A program made the translations under genes and the position numbers. A model generated the notes under the pieces. The model was not told the origin of the DNA. It worked only from the letters and a program-made list of their open reading frames with translations, and searched no databases. A DNA stretch of 64,000 nt from the NCBI RefSeq assembly GCF_000213175.1, contig NW_009799102.1:2580309-2644308 (forward strand), written 5' to 3'. This DNA is from Neurospora tetrasperma FGSC 2508. Taxonomy: Eukaryota > Ascomycota > Sordariomycetes > Sordariales > Sordariaceae. Positions 31,945 through 42,431 of this stretch are shown here, one piece after another (the stretch's first letter is position 1; each line of letters begins with the position of its first letter).

Positions 31945-32787
31945 ATGCCCCCCCAGCCTGCTGAGCTCGCCATCACCGGCACCATTCATGGCATAAAGCC
32001 CACCGAGAGTGATCTCAAGATCATCTTCGGCCTCATGGAGAACCTCCTCGCTCCCATTGAAGCCGATTGGGATGGCGCGGCCAAATCAGCTGGCCTTAAG
32101 GACCGCAAATGCTTCAAGGAATTGTATCGTCGCTTTCGCCTCAAGTACGGCCTTCTTGACGGCGCGAAGGGCACCGCTAACGGCGGTTCTGGTGCTGCTG
32201 AAGGCGATGCTGTCAAGACCACCGTCAAGAAAACCCCTAACGCCAGGAAGAAGAAGCCCGCCGCCGACGAGGGTGACTCGGGAGCCCTTCTCACCCCTAC
32301 TACCTTTACTCCCGACCATACCGGCCTCATCAGCTCGACCAACAACTTCAACCTGAACGACAACATGGACTTCATCGATCATGAGCAGCCTGACACTCCG
32401 TCCAAGTCTACCACTACCGCCTCGGGCAAGAAGCGTACTGCTGCTGAGGCCAACCCTGACGAGACGCCCGCGAGAAAGAAGCCTACTTCTGCACGCAAGC
32501 CGCGCATGACGGCCAAGCAGAAGCGGGAGGCTGCGGCCGCTGCGGCTGCTGCTGCCGAGGCTGCTACTACAGCTGCTGAGGACCCGATCGGCACCGTTGC
32601 TTCTTTCAACGAGCCGATTTCTTCTCCCGTGTTCCCGGCTGGTACTACTATCGATGATGCCGCCGGTATTGATGTTACTATGGAGGGCATGGAAGAGCCT
32701 GGTAGTGAGGCCGCGGAGGCTTTGGCTTTGGCTTTGGAGGCCAACGCCGCTGCTGAGGCTGAAGCTACCTCCACTGCCTTCATTTGA
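31945..32787 (+). CDS. M32: Myb/SANT-like domain protein
   Basis: Intronless, 280 aa, start MPPQPAELAITGTIHGIKPT. Domain at residues about 15-72: ESDLKIIFGLMENL, EADWDGAAKSAGL, CFKELYRRFRLKYGL. A Lys-rich stretch (KKTPNARKKKPAA) replaces the true AT-hook of M30. The shared block follows (PDTPSK; GKKRTAAEANPDETPARKK; ARKPRMTAKQKREAAAAAAA) and GIDVTMEGM near the end. It ends TSTAFI, not in EI like M30, M35 and M37, so its tail has been remodelled; two acidic Glu/Ala-rich stretches precede it. Divergent from M30. Confidence 0.85.
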   Translation: MPPQPAELAITGTIHGIKPTESDLKIIFGLMENLLAPIEADWDGAAKSAGLKDRKCFKELYRRFRLKYGLLDGAKGTANGGSGAAEGDAVKTTVKKTPNARKKKPAADEGDSGALLTPTTFTPDHTGLISSTNNFNLNDNMDFIDHEQPDTPSKSTTTASGKKRTAAEANPDETPARKKPTSARKPRMTAKQKREAAAAAAAAAEAATTAAEDPIGTVASFNEPISSPVFPAGTTIDDAAGIDVTMEGMEEPGSEAAEALALALEANAAAEAEATSTAFI

Positions 32788-32836
32788 TGACAGTAGCGCT
32801 AAGGTCACCATCCCGACTGAGAGTTAGATACCTCAG

Positions 32837-32922
32837 GTACGTTATCACGTCGTTCTTGCTTTATTCCAAAGTGAAATTGTTTTTGGTCACTAATACTTTC
32901 GATCCTTCACAGATGTTGGTTC
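32837..32922 (+). other. Predicted 3' UTR intron of M32
   Basis: CAG/GTACGT donor 49 nt after the stop, CACTAATAC branch site and CTTCACAG acceptor. Confidence 0.55.
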
Positions 32923-34454
32923 TCAAGTTCCGACGACCAGTCCCTTTCTTTGCAAAACGTTCCACCCTACGCTAGGTATTTTCGAAGAAGGTTCTTGTCT
33001 CTCAGCTCATCTTGCGCCTTTTCCTTGAGTGTGGTTTGCACCTTTGGAGTTTGGTTTGGTTCTGGGTCAGACAGCATGTAGACTGGACATCATGGATGTT
33101 AGTTTGTGGGGAAGGTGGCCAAAGTAGCATGAACACGTGTTGCTTTCATTATGATTCTTTGCTGAGTGCATACAGCCAGGCGTTTGGAAGCAATAAAATT
33201 GGGCGTTTTCAGTCATTGGCATGTACTCTTCGTTTGGCGCAGTCGGAATGGTGTCTTTGGTGGACATATCCGGTGCCTGGAGTGTTTTTTTCACATGATA
33301 CTCGACATGGAAATTTAGGTGGTGACTGGCTATGATGTACTTTCGTTGCTTGCTTCAGTGGATTTCTGGGAGCTGTGGAGCTGGCCGCTCAACAAAGGAA
33401 CCTGTGGCTTCTTTATGGCAGAAGATAGGATGAAAGTCCATCCATAGAGGCAAAAGATGAAACCAGTTCTGTCCACCGTCGATACTGTCCCTGTCTTCCA
33501 TCGTGATTTCTACGCTTCCATGCCTAGCTCTACGTGCTTTGCCGGCTTGGGTATTGACTTCCTCTTGTATGTACCAAAAAGAAAAGGGGGGCTCGGCAAC
33601 TGCCACGCTCAGAAAATAAAAACTCTGGCTTGCAAGATACTTACTTCCTCAAGTGATCCGATCTGAACGCCTACCATCAAAGGTTCTCAAGACAAAGGTC
33701 CTCTCCCTGGAAAGGGCTCTCTGAAGAGTCGTAGGAAGATACCCCTCCGTGACGTTTGGAAGGTGCATGCCCCCTTGAATTTCCACTTGCACACAACGCT
33801 TGGTCGGGCCTGGAATGTATTTTCTTCTTTCTCCCCTCACATCACCAATCAAGCACTTCTCCCAACCAGTACTCCTTATCATATTGATCATGGGCCTGGA
33901 CAACCGAATTATTTGCATTGTTCTCAAACTACCTCCTGCTGTATTCTAACCCCGCAAAAAGTCTTTGATGGATGCCCGTACTTCGGATGAAAAACTTGCA
34001 AGTACCGCTATTCTATATGCACCAAAGACCTTTGGCCCTTCCGTTGATGCTCTAGGGTAGCAGTTTCCAGTGACCGTAAAAGAGTCCAAAACGAGTCCGA
34101 AGCGCCAAACAAGTATGTGTTCGCAAACCGAACGTGCCAGTTTCTCTTGAACGCCTTTCAGAGCAAGAAAAAAAAATCAAACCACAAGTGGACTGAAAGC
34201 ATTGGATACATGTATCCGCCTTGATACCTCTAGCATCTGACCAACTCCAAGAACAATCAACCCATGACCAAATCCCAGCCGGAAAGCCATCAAAACCAAA
34301 GTCCAAAGTCCCAGTTGTAAACAGAGACTATCGAGAAACCGATTTGAAAGCGATGGCGAAAGTTATATCGTTGAAGGTTGATGTTGATGTTGTGGGTCCA
34401 GTCCGGCAGATGGAAAGAATCAGTCCGTTTGGGTTGTTGCGGCCAGCCTGGTGT
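32923..34454. other. Convergent intergenic region of M32 and M35
   Basis: Holds the 3' UTRs of both genes. No gene seen. Confidence 0.5.
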
Positions 34455-34563
34455 CTAGGTGTGTAAGCAACAGCATTAGCGACCTCTTTCTTCATCTACC
34501 TTGCAATCTTCCTCGAAAATATAGAGACAAGTTAAGGTAAAAGGGAAACTTGCGTGTACGTAC
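34455..34563 (-). other. Predicted 3' UTR intron of M35
   Basis: The M35 stop TGA (34570-34568) is followed by GTTG and a GTACGT donor. GCTAATG branch site and CACCTAG acceptor close it. Confidence 0.55.
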
Positions 34564-34567
34564 CAAC

Positions 34568-35380
34568 TCAAATCTCGCCAGAGTCGGAGCCACCATGATC
34601 ATCCTTCATGGCAACATCAATGTTCTTGTCGCCATCAGAACCCGCAGCAGCGGCGTCAGAAGGAGCAGGAGAAGTCTCCGCAGCAGTCTCTGCAGCAGTC
34701 TCCGCAGCCGCCGCCTCCGCCGCAGCAGCAGCAGCAGCAGCAGCCTCTCTCTTCTGCTTGGCAGTAACGCGCGGCTTGCGCGCCGGCTTCTTCTTAGCCG
34801 GGGTCTCGGTCATCAAATCCGCATCCGGGTCAGCATCAGCCGCGTCAGCAGCAGTACGCTTCTTGGCAGAAGTGCTGGTGTTCACGCCGCCACCGAAGAT
34901 GGACTTGCTGGGAGTCTCGGGGGTCTCAGAGCCAGCGTCAGCGACAGTGAGCGCCTTCATGCCTGCGGGGACGCCAGGAGTCAAGGGGCTCGGACCGCCG
35001 GTCTCCTCGGTCAGGACTTTCTTGTTGGCGGGACGGCCACGAGCGCCGCGACCGCCGCCGCCGCCGCCGGGAGTCTTCTTCGGGGTTGCAATGGTCTCGC
35101 CGCTGTCGTCCTCAGCGGTGGTAGGAGCGGGAGCAGCGGAAGAAGTCTGCTTGGTGCCACTGACACTGTCGATGTTGCACTTCTTCTTCAAGGTCGGCCA
35201 CATCTTCTTGAATGAACCGACGGTGTAGCCGGCGAAGGCGGCGGCAGCGTCCAGGTCTGCCTCGATGGGCGCGGTCAAGCTGTTGAGAATGCCGAAGATC
35301 AACTTCATGTCGGAGGCAGTCATGGTCACACCATTAATGGTGTACACAGTGTCGCCGACAGGAGCAGACTTGGGAGCCAT
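34568..35380 (-). CDS. M35: Myb/SANT-like and AT-hook-like protein
   Basis: Intronless, 270 aa, start MAPKSAPVGDTVYTINGVTM. Domain at residues about 20-76: ASDMKLIFGILNSL, EADLDAAAAFAGY, SFKKMWPTLKKKCNI. An AT-hook-like GGGRGARGRPANKK follows, then PETPSK, the block KKRTAADAADADPDADLMTE with TPAKKKPARKPRVTAKQKRE, and a long Ala run. The end is NIDVAMKDDHGG...SGEI. In-frame sequence upstream to 35545 was rejected as leader because a CCGCAG acceptor sits 11 nt before the ATG and the upstream translation resembles nothing in the family. It is divergent to M37. Confidence 0.85.
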   Translation of the reverse strand: MAPKSAPVGDTVYTINGVTMTASDMKLIFGILNSLTAPIEADLDAAAAFAGYTVGSFKKMWPTLKKKCNIDSVSGTKQTSSAAPAPTTAEDDSGETIATPKKTPGGGGGGRGARGRPANKKVLTEETGGPSPLTPGVPAGMKALTVADAGSETPETPSKSIFGGGVNTSTSAKKRTAADAADADPDADLMTETPAKKKPARKPRVTAKQKREAAAAAAAAAEAAAAETAAETAAETSPAPSDAAAAGSDGDKNIDVAMKDDHGGSDSGEI

Positions 35381-36053
35381 GGTGGAAGTCTGCGGATGGA
35401 ACACCATTAGCTCGTTGTCCATCGATCGAGTGATGTTATCTATCAAGCTGACATCATTCGATGATTTGTGGCAACCACCATAGATTGTAAAATGACAAGA
35501 AAACTTGGAAGATGGGAACACCATCTTGCTTGACCAAGGAAGCAATGGCGTCCACTGGAGAGGGTCGCGAGGTCACGCAGGGGTATGGTAGTAGACAGTA
35601 GAGGGCAGTATCAACGAGATGCTATCCAGATGGATCAGCTTACCGTCGAGTGATGAAGGTCAAATTTCTGAGGCGACAGCGGAGATGGCCGTGGGCAACA
35701 AGGGAATGTTTGGGCGCGAATGAGCTCCTATCTGCAACGTGGGAAAACTTGTCAGGAATCATGAGCACATAACAAAGACCGACCTACCGAAAGCAGAAGC
35801 AGACACGTCAAGGAAATTGGCCTGATGAATTAGGTCGATGGAAGAAGATGTGTTCTTTTTACTCACAAGAAGCTGTTGATGATGTCTCGCTAGAAGAAGC
35901 AAGGCCAAGCTGCAAAACTCGAGGCTGTGGTACGTCGAACGCAAAGGGTGTGATGCTTTGCAAGCGAAGGAAGAGAATTGTTGACGAGAAGAAAGAGAAG
36001 AAAGTGTCAGCTCAGAATGGGCCGTGTTGAGTCGGAGGGGGAGGGCAGAAAAC

Positions 36054-36067
36054 AAGACGTTACGACC
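36054..36067 (+). promoter_or_regulatory. Second copy of the element at 30887-30900
   Basis: AAGACGTTACGACC, about 690 nt upstream of the M35 ATG. See the partner entry for the comparison. Confidence 0.35.
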
Positions 36068-36734
36068 CGAATCGAGAAAACCGCAGCGAAGTGGTACCAG
36101 TTCACCGGTCTAAGAAGAACGATAGGTATCACTCCGATTTATCTCGAGTTCGTTTAGTTCAGGAACAACAAAACGCCAGTTGTAACCAGCCATATACACC
36201 GCGAATTCGGTACCGGGTACCAAGTGTCCCCCCTGAAGCCCGGACATAGACTATTACCCCAGCAGGAAATTTTGAAAGGGACCTCTCCCTCGCCAGACGT
36301 TTTTCCTTTAGGAGCAACCTACTAATACCGGCTGATGTGGATCTCATACATGCCCGGTGCTTAGCCTTATCATTCGTTAATCACAGTGGAGGGCAGCCCT
36401 CATTGGCCTAATATGGGGGTTCTTGGCTCCGGACGGGGCATCTAAGGACGGTCACGAAGGGGAACTTTTTCGAAAGTTTGCCGTCTCAACTAAACGGAGT
36501 TCTAAACGGAGTTTCCCAAGTTGTTTGTTGTTTCGGATTCTGGCAAGCGAGGTTTTTCCGGCCGGTGCATGATATCTTGATTTCCTTTTTTTTTATTCCT
36601 TCCATCGGCAGCTGTTCCACCCCGGGTCTCCACGACTTGATCTTCTGCTATTTTCTCTCCTCGTCAGGACACTCTTCTTTTTCAAAGCAAGAACATATCC
36701 TCTTCCAGTGAAACTACTTATCAGACTACTTGCC

Positions 36735-36820
36735 GTGAGTCTCCTTTGCAAGTATCGGTAGGATTATCAGCTATCGTGTTGTCTTCAGACCTTGACTCAC
36801 ATTTCATTCTTCGTCACCAG
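36735..36820 (+). other. Predicted leader intron of M37
   Basis: CC/GTGAGT donor, CTTGACTCA branch site and GTCACCAG acceptor, 175 nt before the ATG. Confidence 0.5.
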
Positions 36821-36995
36821 AAGATTTCCTTCAACCCCGAAGTCGCCCTCTTCTGTTGCCTACGATCTTTGGAGATCACCACGAAAGCTCTCAAACCAAG
36901 TCTTTGCATTACTCAAACGTAGGTCCGTCACTCAGGTCTTGTCTACAACTCAGATCCCAAATAATAACCACAAGCAGAACTCCCATCCATCCAAA

Positions 36996-37838
36996 ATGCC
37001 CCCCAAAGCCGTCGCCAATGGTGAGTCTGCTTGCACCCTCCGCGGTCAAGCCCTCACCAGCAGCGAGGTGAAGATCCTCTTCGGCGCTCTCAGCAACCTG
37101 AACGCGCCCCTCGATATCGACTTGCAAGGCGCCGCCGAGACCGCCGGTCTCAAGCCCAACTCGTACAAGGAGATGTACCGTCAGCTCCGTCGCAAGTACG
37201 AGCTTGGCAATCCCAACGCCGCCGCCGCGGCTGCTGTTGTTGTTGCTTCGGGAGGAGGTGACAGCAACCAGTCTGTCACTACCTCTACTGGTTCTTCTTC
37301 TTCTACCGCTACCCCGAAGAAGGCCCCTGGAACTGGTGGTGGCGGCGGTGGCAGTCGCGTGAGCCGTGCTCGCCCCAAGAAAATGTTGCTCACGCCCGGA
37401 GTTGGTGGTGGTACTAATCAGGGCGTCGAGGCCGCCCTCGCCACCCCTGGCACACCCATGGGAAACCTGAACTTCAACGACATGACGCCTGAGACTCCGT
37501 CCAAGAAAGCTTTTGGTACCTCTAACAAGCGCTCGGCTACTGAGGCCAACCCTGACGAGACTCCCGCCAAGAAGGGGCCTGCTGCTCGTAAGCCCCGTGT
37601 TTCCGCCGCCGCGAAGCAGAAGGCTGTGGCCGCCGCCCAGGCTGAGACTAAGGTCAAGGTTGAGGCTCCTACTGATGCTGGTTTCATCGGTGATTCTTAC
37701 GGCAACGATATCGATGCCGCGATGGAAGGCATTTCCCAGGCCGCAGAGGCTATTGAGGACACTCTTGCTGCTGCTGCGGCTGACGAGGGTTACATTACTG
37801 CTACTGAGGGTGGTGGTCCCGATTACGGCGAGATCTAG
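36996..37838 (+). CDS. M37: Myb/SANT-like and AT-hook-like protein
   Basis: Intronless, 280 aa, start MPPKAVANGESACTLRGQAL in a CAAAATGCC context. Domain at residues about 18-75: SSEVKILFGALSNL, DIDLQGAAETAGL, SYKEMYRQLRRKYEL. A Gly-rich linker leads to SRARPKKMLLTPG, then TPETPSK, KRSATEANPDETPAKK, ARKPRVSAAAKQK, DIDAAMEGI and the end DYGEI. The shared order of blocks with M30, M32 and M35 shows recent common origin. The ATG at 36792 is in frame but lies inside the leader intron, so it was not used. Confidence 0.85.
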   Translation: MPPKAVANGESACTLRGQALTSSEVKILFGALSNLNAPLDIDLQGAAETAGLKPNSYKEMYRQLRRKYELGNPNAAAAAAVVVASGGGDSNQSVTTSTGSSSSTATPKKAPGTGGGGGGSRVSRARPKKMLLTPGVGGGTNQGVEAALATPGTPMGNLNFNDMTPETPSKKAFGTSNKRSATEANPDETPAKKGPAARKPRVSAAAKQKAVAAAQAETKVKVEAPTDAGFIGDSYGNDIDAAMEGISQAAEAIEDTLAAAAADEGYITATEGGGPDYGEI

Positions 37839-37845
37839 CCCACAG

Positions 37846-37965
37846 GTGAGTTGTTATTTATATTTTGCTTCGTTCGTGTGAGTCTCTCCTCAGTGAATCC
37901 TCTCAAGACTGGGTAGTTGTAAGTTAAAAGTTGTAATAGTTGCTGATGGTTTTGTTCATTTCCAG
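37846..37965 (+). other. Predicted 3' UTR intron of M37
   Basis: CAG/GTGAGT donor 7 nt after the TAG stop and TTTCCAG acceptor; TGCTGATGG is a possible branch site. Confidence 0.55.
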
Positions 37966-38179
37966 GATCTCACCACCGACACGACCGCCAGTACTTCGCA
38001 CATTGGAACCACTGATCAAGACGACCTCAACAAGAATGTTGTCTGTCTCCCCTACAGTCGCATCTTGATTGGTGGTCATAATGTGGTTGGCTCTTTTGGA
38101 GTTTCGGTCTTGCGCTCTCGGTCACTTGCTGGCACTTTTCTGCTTTCTCATGCTATCGATCTCGGAGTTAAGGCCTGCG

Positions 38180-38204
38180 TGGGTTTAGACATTTACATTC
38201 CCGG
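38180..38204 (+). repeat. Element in the M37 3' UTR shared with M30
   Basis: One mismatch in 25 to 29209-29233 (opposite strand). Lies about 340 nt after the M37 stop and downstream of its 3' UTR intron. Confidence 0.7.
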
Positions 38205-38903
38205 TATTACCATAGTCGGCAGTTGGTCTTGGTGCAAGGGTAGCTTTAATCTCCATTTCTTTGCTTTACACAAGCTCGGAGTTGGGAGTGCCCCCTTTGG
38301 TCGGTCGGTTGCATGATACTTAGTTTGGCGTTGTCAACGGGATTACTCCTCCTCAAGGCTTGGGGGTTCTTCTTTGTTGGCGAGAAATAGATTTCTTTGC
38401 TGTCGTTTTTCGGTATGGCCGTTGGCATGATGGATCCTGTCATGGCCAGTTATCACGTTTTCTTGCTTTGTCGGCATTCAACAAGGCTGATGGAAGGACA
38501 AACAAGGAAGGGGAATCCATGACCTCGCTATAGAATAGTAGACTGAACGCCTATACCTACTAGAGAAAACAAACCAGTTCACGGTTGAGAGAACCCCTCT
38601 GCCAGCCATCGTGATGTCTACAGCAACTGATGCAAACTTCCATACTGTTCTCGTCGACATTCCACCTCCAAAGCCACATACGGAGAGTTGTGTACGGCAG
38701 AAGAGCTAAACTGAGATCAGTAGCCGCCTGTCCCTTCCTCTTTCTCCCTCAGTACTCCCATCTCTTTCTGCATCTTCTTCATCGTCGTTACTCTTCTTCT
38801 TGTTGTGGTTGTCGTTGTTGATCTTGTTGTTCTTTTCACTACTGCTCGCGGTAGCAGCAACCACGCAAAGACCCAGGAATACTCGCAGGAAGAGCTGCGC
38901 CAC

Positions 38904-40508
38904 CTACATCATAACAGCAACCCTCAACCATAACAACCTCAACGGCGCCACCGCCGAAGCCAACGCATTCTCATACGCAGTCGAAGACACACCACCACCG
39001 CCGCCCTGGTCCAGGAGTAACCAGCCCGGCCACTCTCCCAGACTCTCATCGTGCTCATGCTCGGCCTTGGCTGACAAAGACCAAATATACCTGGCGGCTG
39101 CTAGTAGGGTTTTGGCTCTCTTGGTGGTGGGAGAGAAGGGGGTGCCGGTTAGTCCAGTGGTTGGAGTGGGGAAAGGGGAGATTGTAGTGGCAGTCGTGAT
39201 TCGAAGATTGTTGAAGAAGACGGAGTTGGAGATGGAGGAGTAGGATTTGGAGTTGGAAACAGGTTTTGCTCCAGCTCCCAGATGTTCTAGGGGCCAACCA
39301 GACACGCTATCCTGCTGGTCAGGGGCATTCAGAACAACAAACAAGTAAACAAACGCCACCCTAAACCCAAATTCCGTGACACGACAACAGGGGTCTTCAG
39401 TTTGTGTACCTGCGTCTCTGCCTTTACTCTTAGTACCCTTGTTGGTAGAGGTAACCGTGATGGTGGGCTCCTCATTGGCCACGGACTCGTTCTTGTTGAT
39501 GGGCGTATCCCAAGACCAAGAGTAACTGGCATGGGCACGGGCATGACAACCGGCAGAAAGACTAAGAACTCTCTCGTGTTGTTTCCTCTCGCTCTTCTCA
39601 GCCAGAATGGAACGCCAGAGAAGGGATCTGGCAACGACCTTGAAGCCGATTGCCTTGGTAGGGCAGCATTTAGCGTCGGTCTGGGTACCCCTACTGGCGT
39701 CAGTAGCGGGCTTGTTGTTGACGGAGTCTTTGTTGTTGTTTTTGTTGATTTGAGTGCCGGAGATGAAGACTTGGTGATGGACAGGGGCATGAGGTCCGGT
39801 GATAGTCGGCGTCTTGACGGGTGCAAGCCTGGGGGCTGAAGCTGGAGCAGGGAGGAGGTTATTGCGAGAAGGAGCACTCAAAACCGTAGGCCGAATAGGG
39901 GTAAAGGGGGGAATGGGATTTTGGTGAGTATGGGGAACAGAAATGGCATCAGCCACAGAGATAAAAGCAGGCTGAAGTTTATCGGCGTCAACAACAAGCG
40001 GATGTTGAGGGCACGGAGAGTTGGAAGCCCTCCAAACCGCAATGTCGTCGTTCCAAAGCTGATACTCCGCACATAGATTCACCCACGCCTGCTGAGCCTC
40101 ATCAGCGCTCCCCAAGCCAGCCCGCTCAGCAACCTTGGCCCAGTCAGCTAGGACTTTGTCCTTGAGATTTTCGAGGATGCTAAATATGAGATTGAGGTCG
40201 CTGGTGGTCGGTTTCAGGCCACGGAGTTCTGGTTCGATTGAAGAACAGCGAGCTCTCTTTGGGTCGACTGGAAGATTGCTGTTAAGTAGGAAGGTCCGCC
40301 GGAATCTGTACCACTTGTTGCGGAGCACTTCTCCTGAGCTGAAATTGGCTGTTTGGGCAGCCTTTGCCGCGTCAAATTTGAGAAGCCCTTTGTTGTTTCT
40401 GTCACTGCCAGTGATATTCTCGAGTACGCTGTAGATGAGGTTCATGTCCTTTATACAAGGCTCTCTACCCCGGAGCTTGGGAACGGCGCTGGAGGTTTTG
40501 GGTGGCAT
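38904..40508 (-). CDS. M40: protein with two Myb/SANT-like domains
   Basis: 534 aa, start MPPKTSSAVPKLRGREPCIK. Two copies of the domain stand in series. The first (residues about 10-75) has KDMNLIYSVLENI and VLRNKWYRFRRTFLL. The second (about 93-152) has TSDLNLIFSILENLKD, LADWAKVAERAGL and AQQAWVNLCAEYQL, and is closer to the M30 type. The rest is unlike the other members. It holds two related segments, GTQTDAKCC...GFKV and GTQTEDPCC...GFRV, near residues 273 and 365, then a low-complexity tail. A leader intron at 40593-40518 (GTAAGT, GCTGAC, CATAG) ends 9 nt before the ATG. I could not decide whether the last 150 residues are translated as read or interrupted by an unseen intron. Confidence 0.7.
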   Translation of the reverse strand: MPPKTSSAVPKLRGREPCIKDMNLIYSVLENITGSDRNNKGLLKFDAAKAAQTANFSSGEVLRNKWYRFRRTFLLNSNLPVDPKRARCSSIEPELRGLKPTTSDLNLIFSILENLKDKVLADWAKVAERAGLGSADEAQQAWVNLCAEYQLWNDDIAVWRASNSPCPQHPLVVDADKLQPAFISVADAISVPHTHQNPIPPFTPIRPTVLSAPSRNNLLPAPASAPRLAPVKTPTITGPHAPVHHQVFISGTQINKNNNKDSVNNKPATDASRGTQTDAKCCPTKAIGFKVVARSLLWRSILAEKSERKQHERVLSLSAGCHARAHASYSWSWDTPINKNESVANEEPTITVTSTNKGTKSKGRDAGTQTEDPCCRVTEFGFRVAFVYLFVVLNAPDQQDSVSGWPLEHLGAGAKPVSNSKSYSSISNSVFFNNLRITTATTISPFPTPTTGLTGTPFSPTTKRAKTLLAAARYIWSLSAKAEHEHDESLGEWPGWLLLDQGGGGGVSSTAYENALASAVAPLRLLWLRVAVMM

Positions 40509-40593
40509 TGCCAGTTTCTATGAGAGGAGTAGGAATTATTATTGTCAGCAACCATAGTTTGGAACATTGAAGTTGCGTATCTGGGTGACTTAC

Positions 40594-42431
40594 AACAGGT
40601 GAGGCTCTAGGCCTTCAAGAGTATTATCTCTGCCCGGAAAAGAAAGCTCAAGACCAAGTTGGAGATCAAGACACAACAAGGGCGGGCAGAATTTTGAGAT
40701 GTTGCTCTCTGGTGGCAGTAAAAGTGGAAGAAAGAAAGTTATTGGAGTCGAGGGACTCAAGATCGACTTTATACCCAGATGCTTCTCTGATCAAGGTTAC
40801 ATGGACCGTATTGCACAATTTTCGGATTTTCAAGGTTCTGGCCCTTTTCTGCCTGTCACCTGCTATACATGTAGATATATAACAAAGCAGTGAGCGACCA
40901 GAAACATGCCACAAGAACCTGGAAGTGATCTCATTCAGGTTTCTCATCGCAAAGAGATATCTGGGGACAAGGTTCGAGGTTGGATTCATCAAGCCAAGTA
41001 AAGACCTACGACGCCCCATCAAGGTAATGTATATTGACCTAGGTCTTTTTGGAAGCAGACACTCCCCGATCACTAATACTGGAAGCTTGCGGTGTCTCAG
41101 ACAATGATTGGACAGTTGCGGCAACATGCATGCATGCTTTTGACAGTAATGACTTCACCATCGTATGCCCCTACTAAGGTAAGGACAGGCTCCAAAGCTG
41201 GATCCATCATTTTCTCTTGGAATTTTCACCCCAACCAGAAAGTAAACAAATGTAAATGTGTAGTAATACCAGAAATGAGTAACTAGATAACATATGACCA
41301 CTGGACCCTAGAGTACTGCTGCACTTGCTACGTCCCAGATCTTCTGTATCGAAGAATGCCAGGTCGACTGCCCATTGACCGACCAGCTTTGGGCAAATTA
41401 TCAAGTGACAGATGACAGACGACAAACACTTCCTTTTCTGAACGGATACTGCTCTTCTGCAGACCTCAGACACGTGTCCGAAAGGGACATTAATCGGTAG
41501 GTGACTATCCAAAGGACAGCCAAGAACGTCAAGGCTTGGATCATGGACAAGTGAATGGGTTCTTAGTCACTTGATTGTTTGATGACACATGTTCCATGGA
41601 CGTTCAACAAGGGATGAAATATTGAGTGCAAAGGAACAATAGGACTTGAGCGTTTGAGCTGCATTTCATGCCATGTGTGAAAATCGCCTCCACGGGAACT
41701 TCGACAAAAAGCTTTCGTGAAGGACATGAAAGTCATTCTGGATTTATCTGATGGAATAGCGTTTTGGGGGGCTGGGGCTGGACATCACTCTCTGATATTC
41801 GAATCCTTTCTGGCGTACCTGCCATCCCACTTGGGCAAACAGACTCGACTGTTGAGTCTTAGCATTGTAGCGGGGTTGCCCGGACGATGAATAAAACGGA
41901 TGGAAATTTCCAGTCAACGGTCGCTGCAGCCTGTCGAGTACGGCCACTCATCCAATGATCCGCCGTCCTGGACAGTAGTCTCGGACGACAAACACGTCCT
42001 GGCGGTCTTGCCGCCTGCCATAATAGGGACGGTGTGTAGACAGACATTGTCGTCAAGTGGGGTCCTGGACGTCCATAAATATCCCCCATCCGTCGACGTC
42101 TCTCACACTCTTCCTCCTTTCAACAACCATAAGCTTGCCTACCAAAGCCTTTTGCTTCGAAGCACTCGCCGAACTCATCTTTCTGACAATTTGTCAACCA
42201 AAGTGAGTCCAAATCCTTCAGATGTGTTTGGCTGCAAGAAATAGCGTCATCTTCTCGCGTCTTGCCAGTCCACTTGCACCTTCCACTTTCCTGTCATTCC
42301 ATCGCACTGCTGCCACCAGGCATCCCACAACAGTCACTTGACAGTCACTCGACAGGGTTGCCCTCTAACCAGCAGTCAACTGACCTGATAGCAGTCCTTC
42401 CCAGCCGACCACATCTCACTCAACCTTCAAA
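40594..42431. other. 1.8-kb divergent intergenic region between M40 and M42
   Basis: No gene seen. A GTGAGT donor at about 42202 in the right part suggests a leader intron for M42. Confidence 0.5.

Noticed and set aside
32086-32811. Minus-strand frames opposite M32
   Set aside because: Shadows of M32; no motif and no own start or splice signals.
34550-35228. Long plus-strand frames opposite M35
   Set aside because: Low-complexity shadows of the Ala-rich M35 coding strand.
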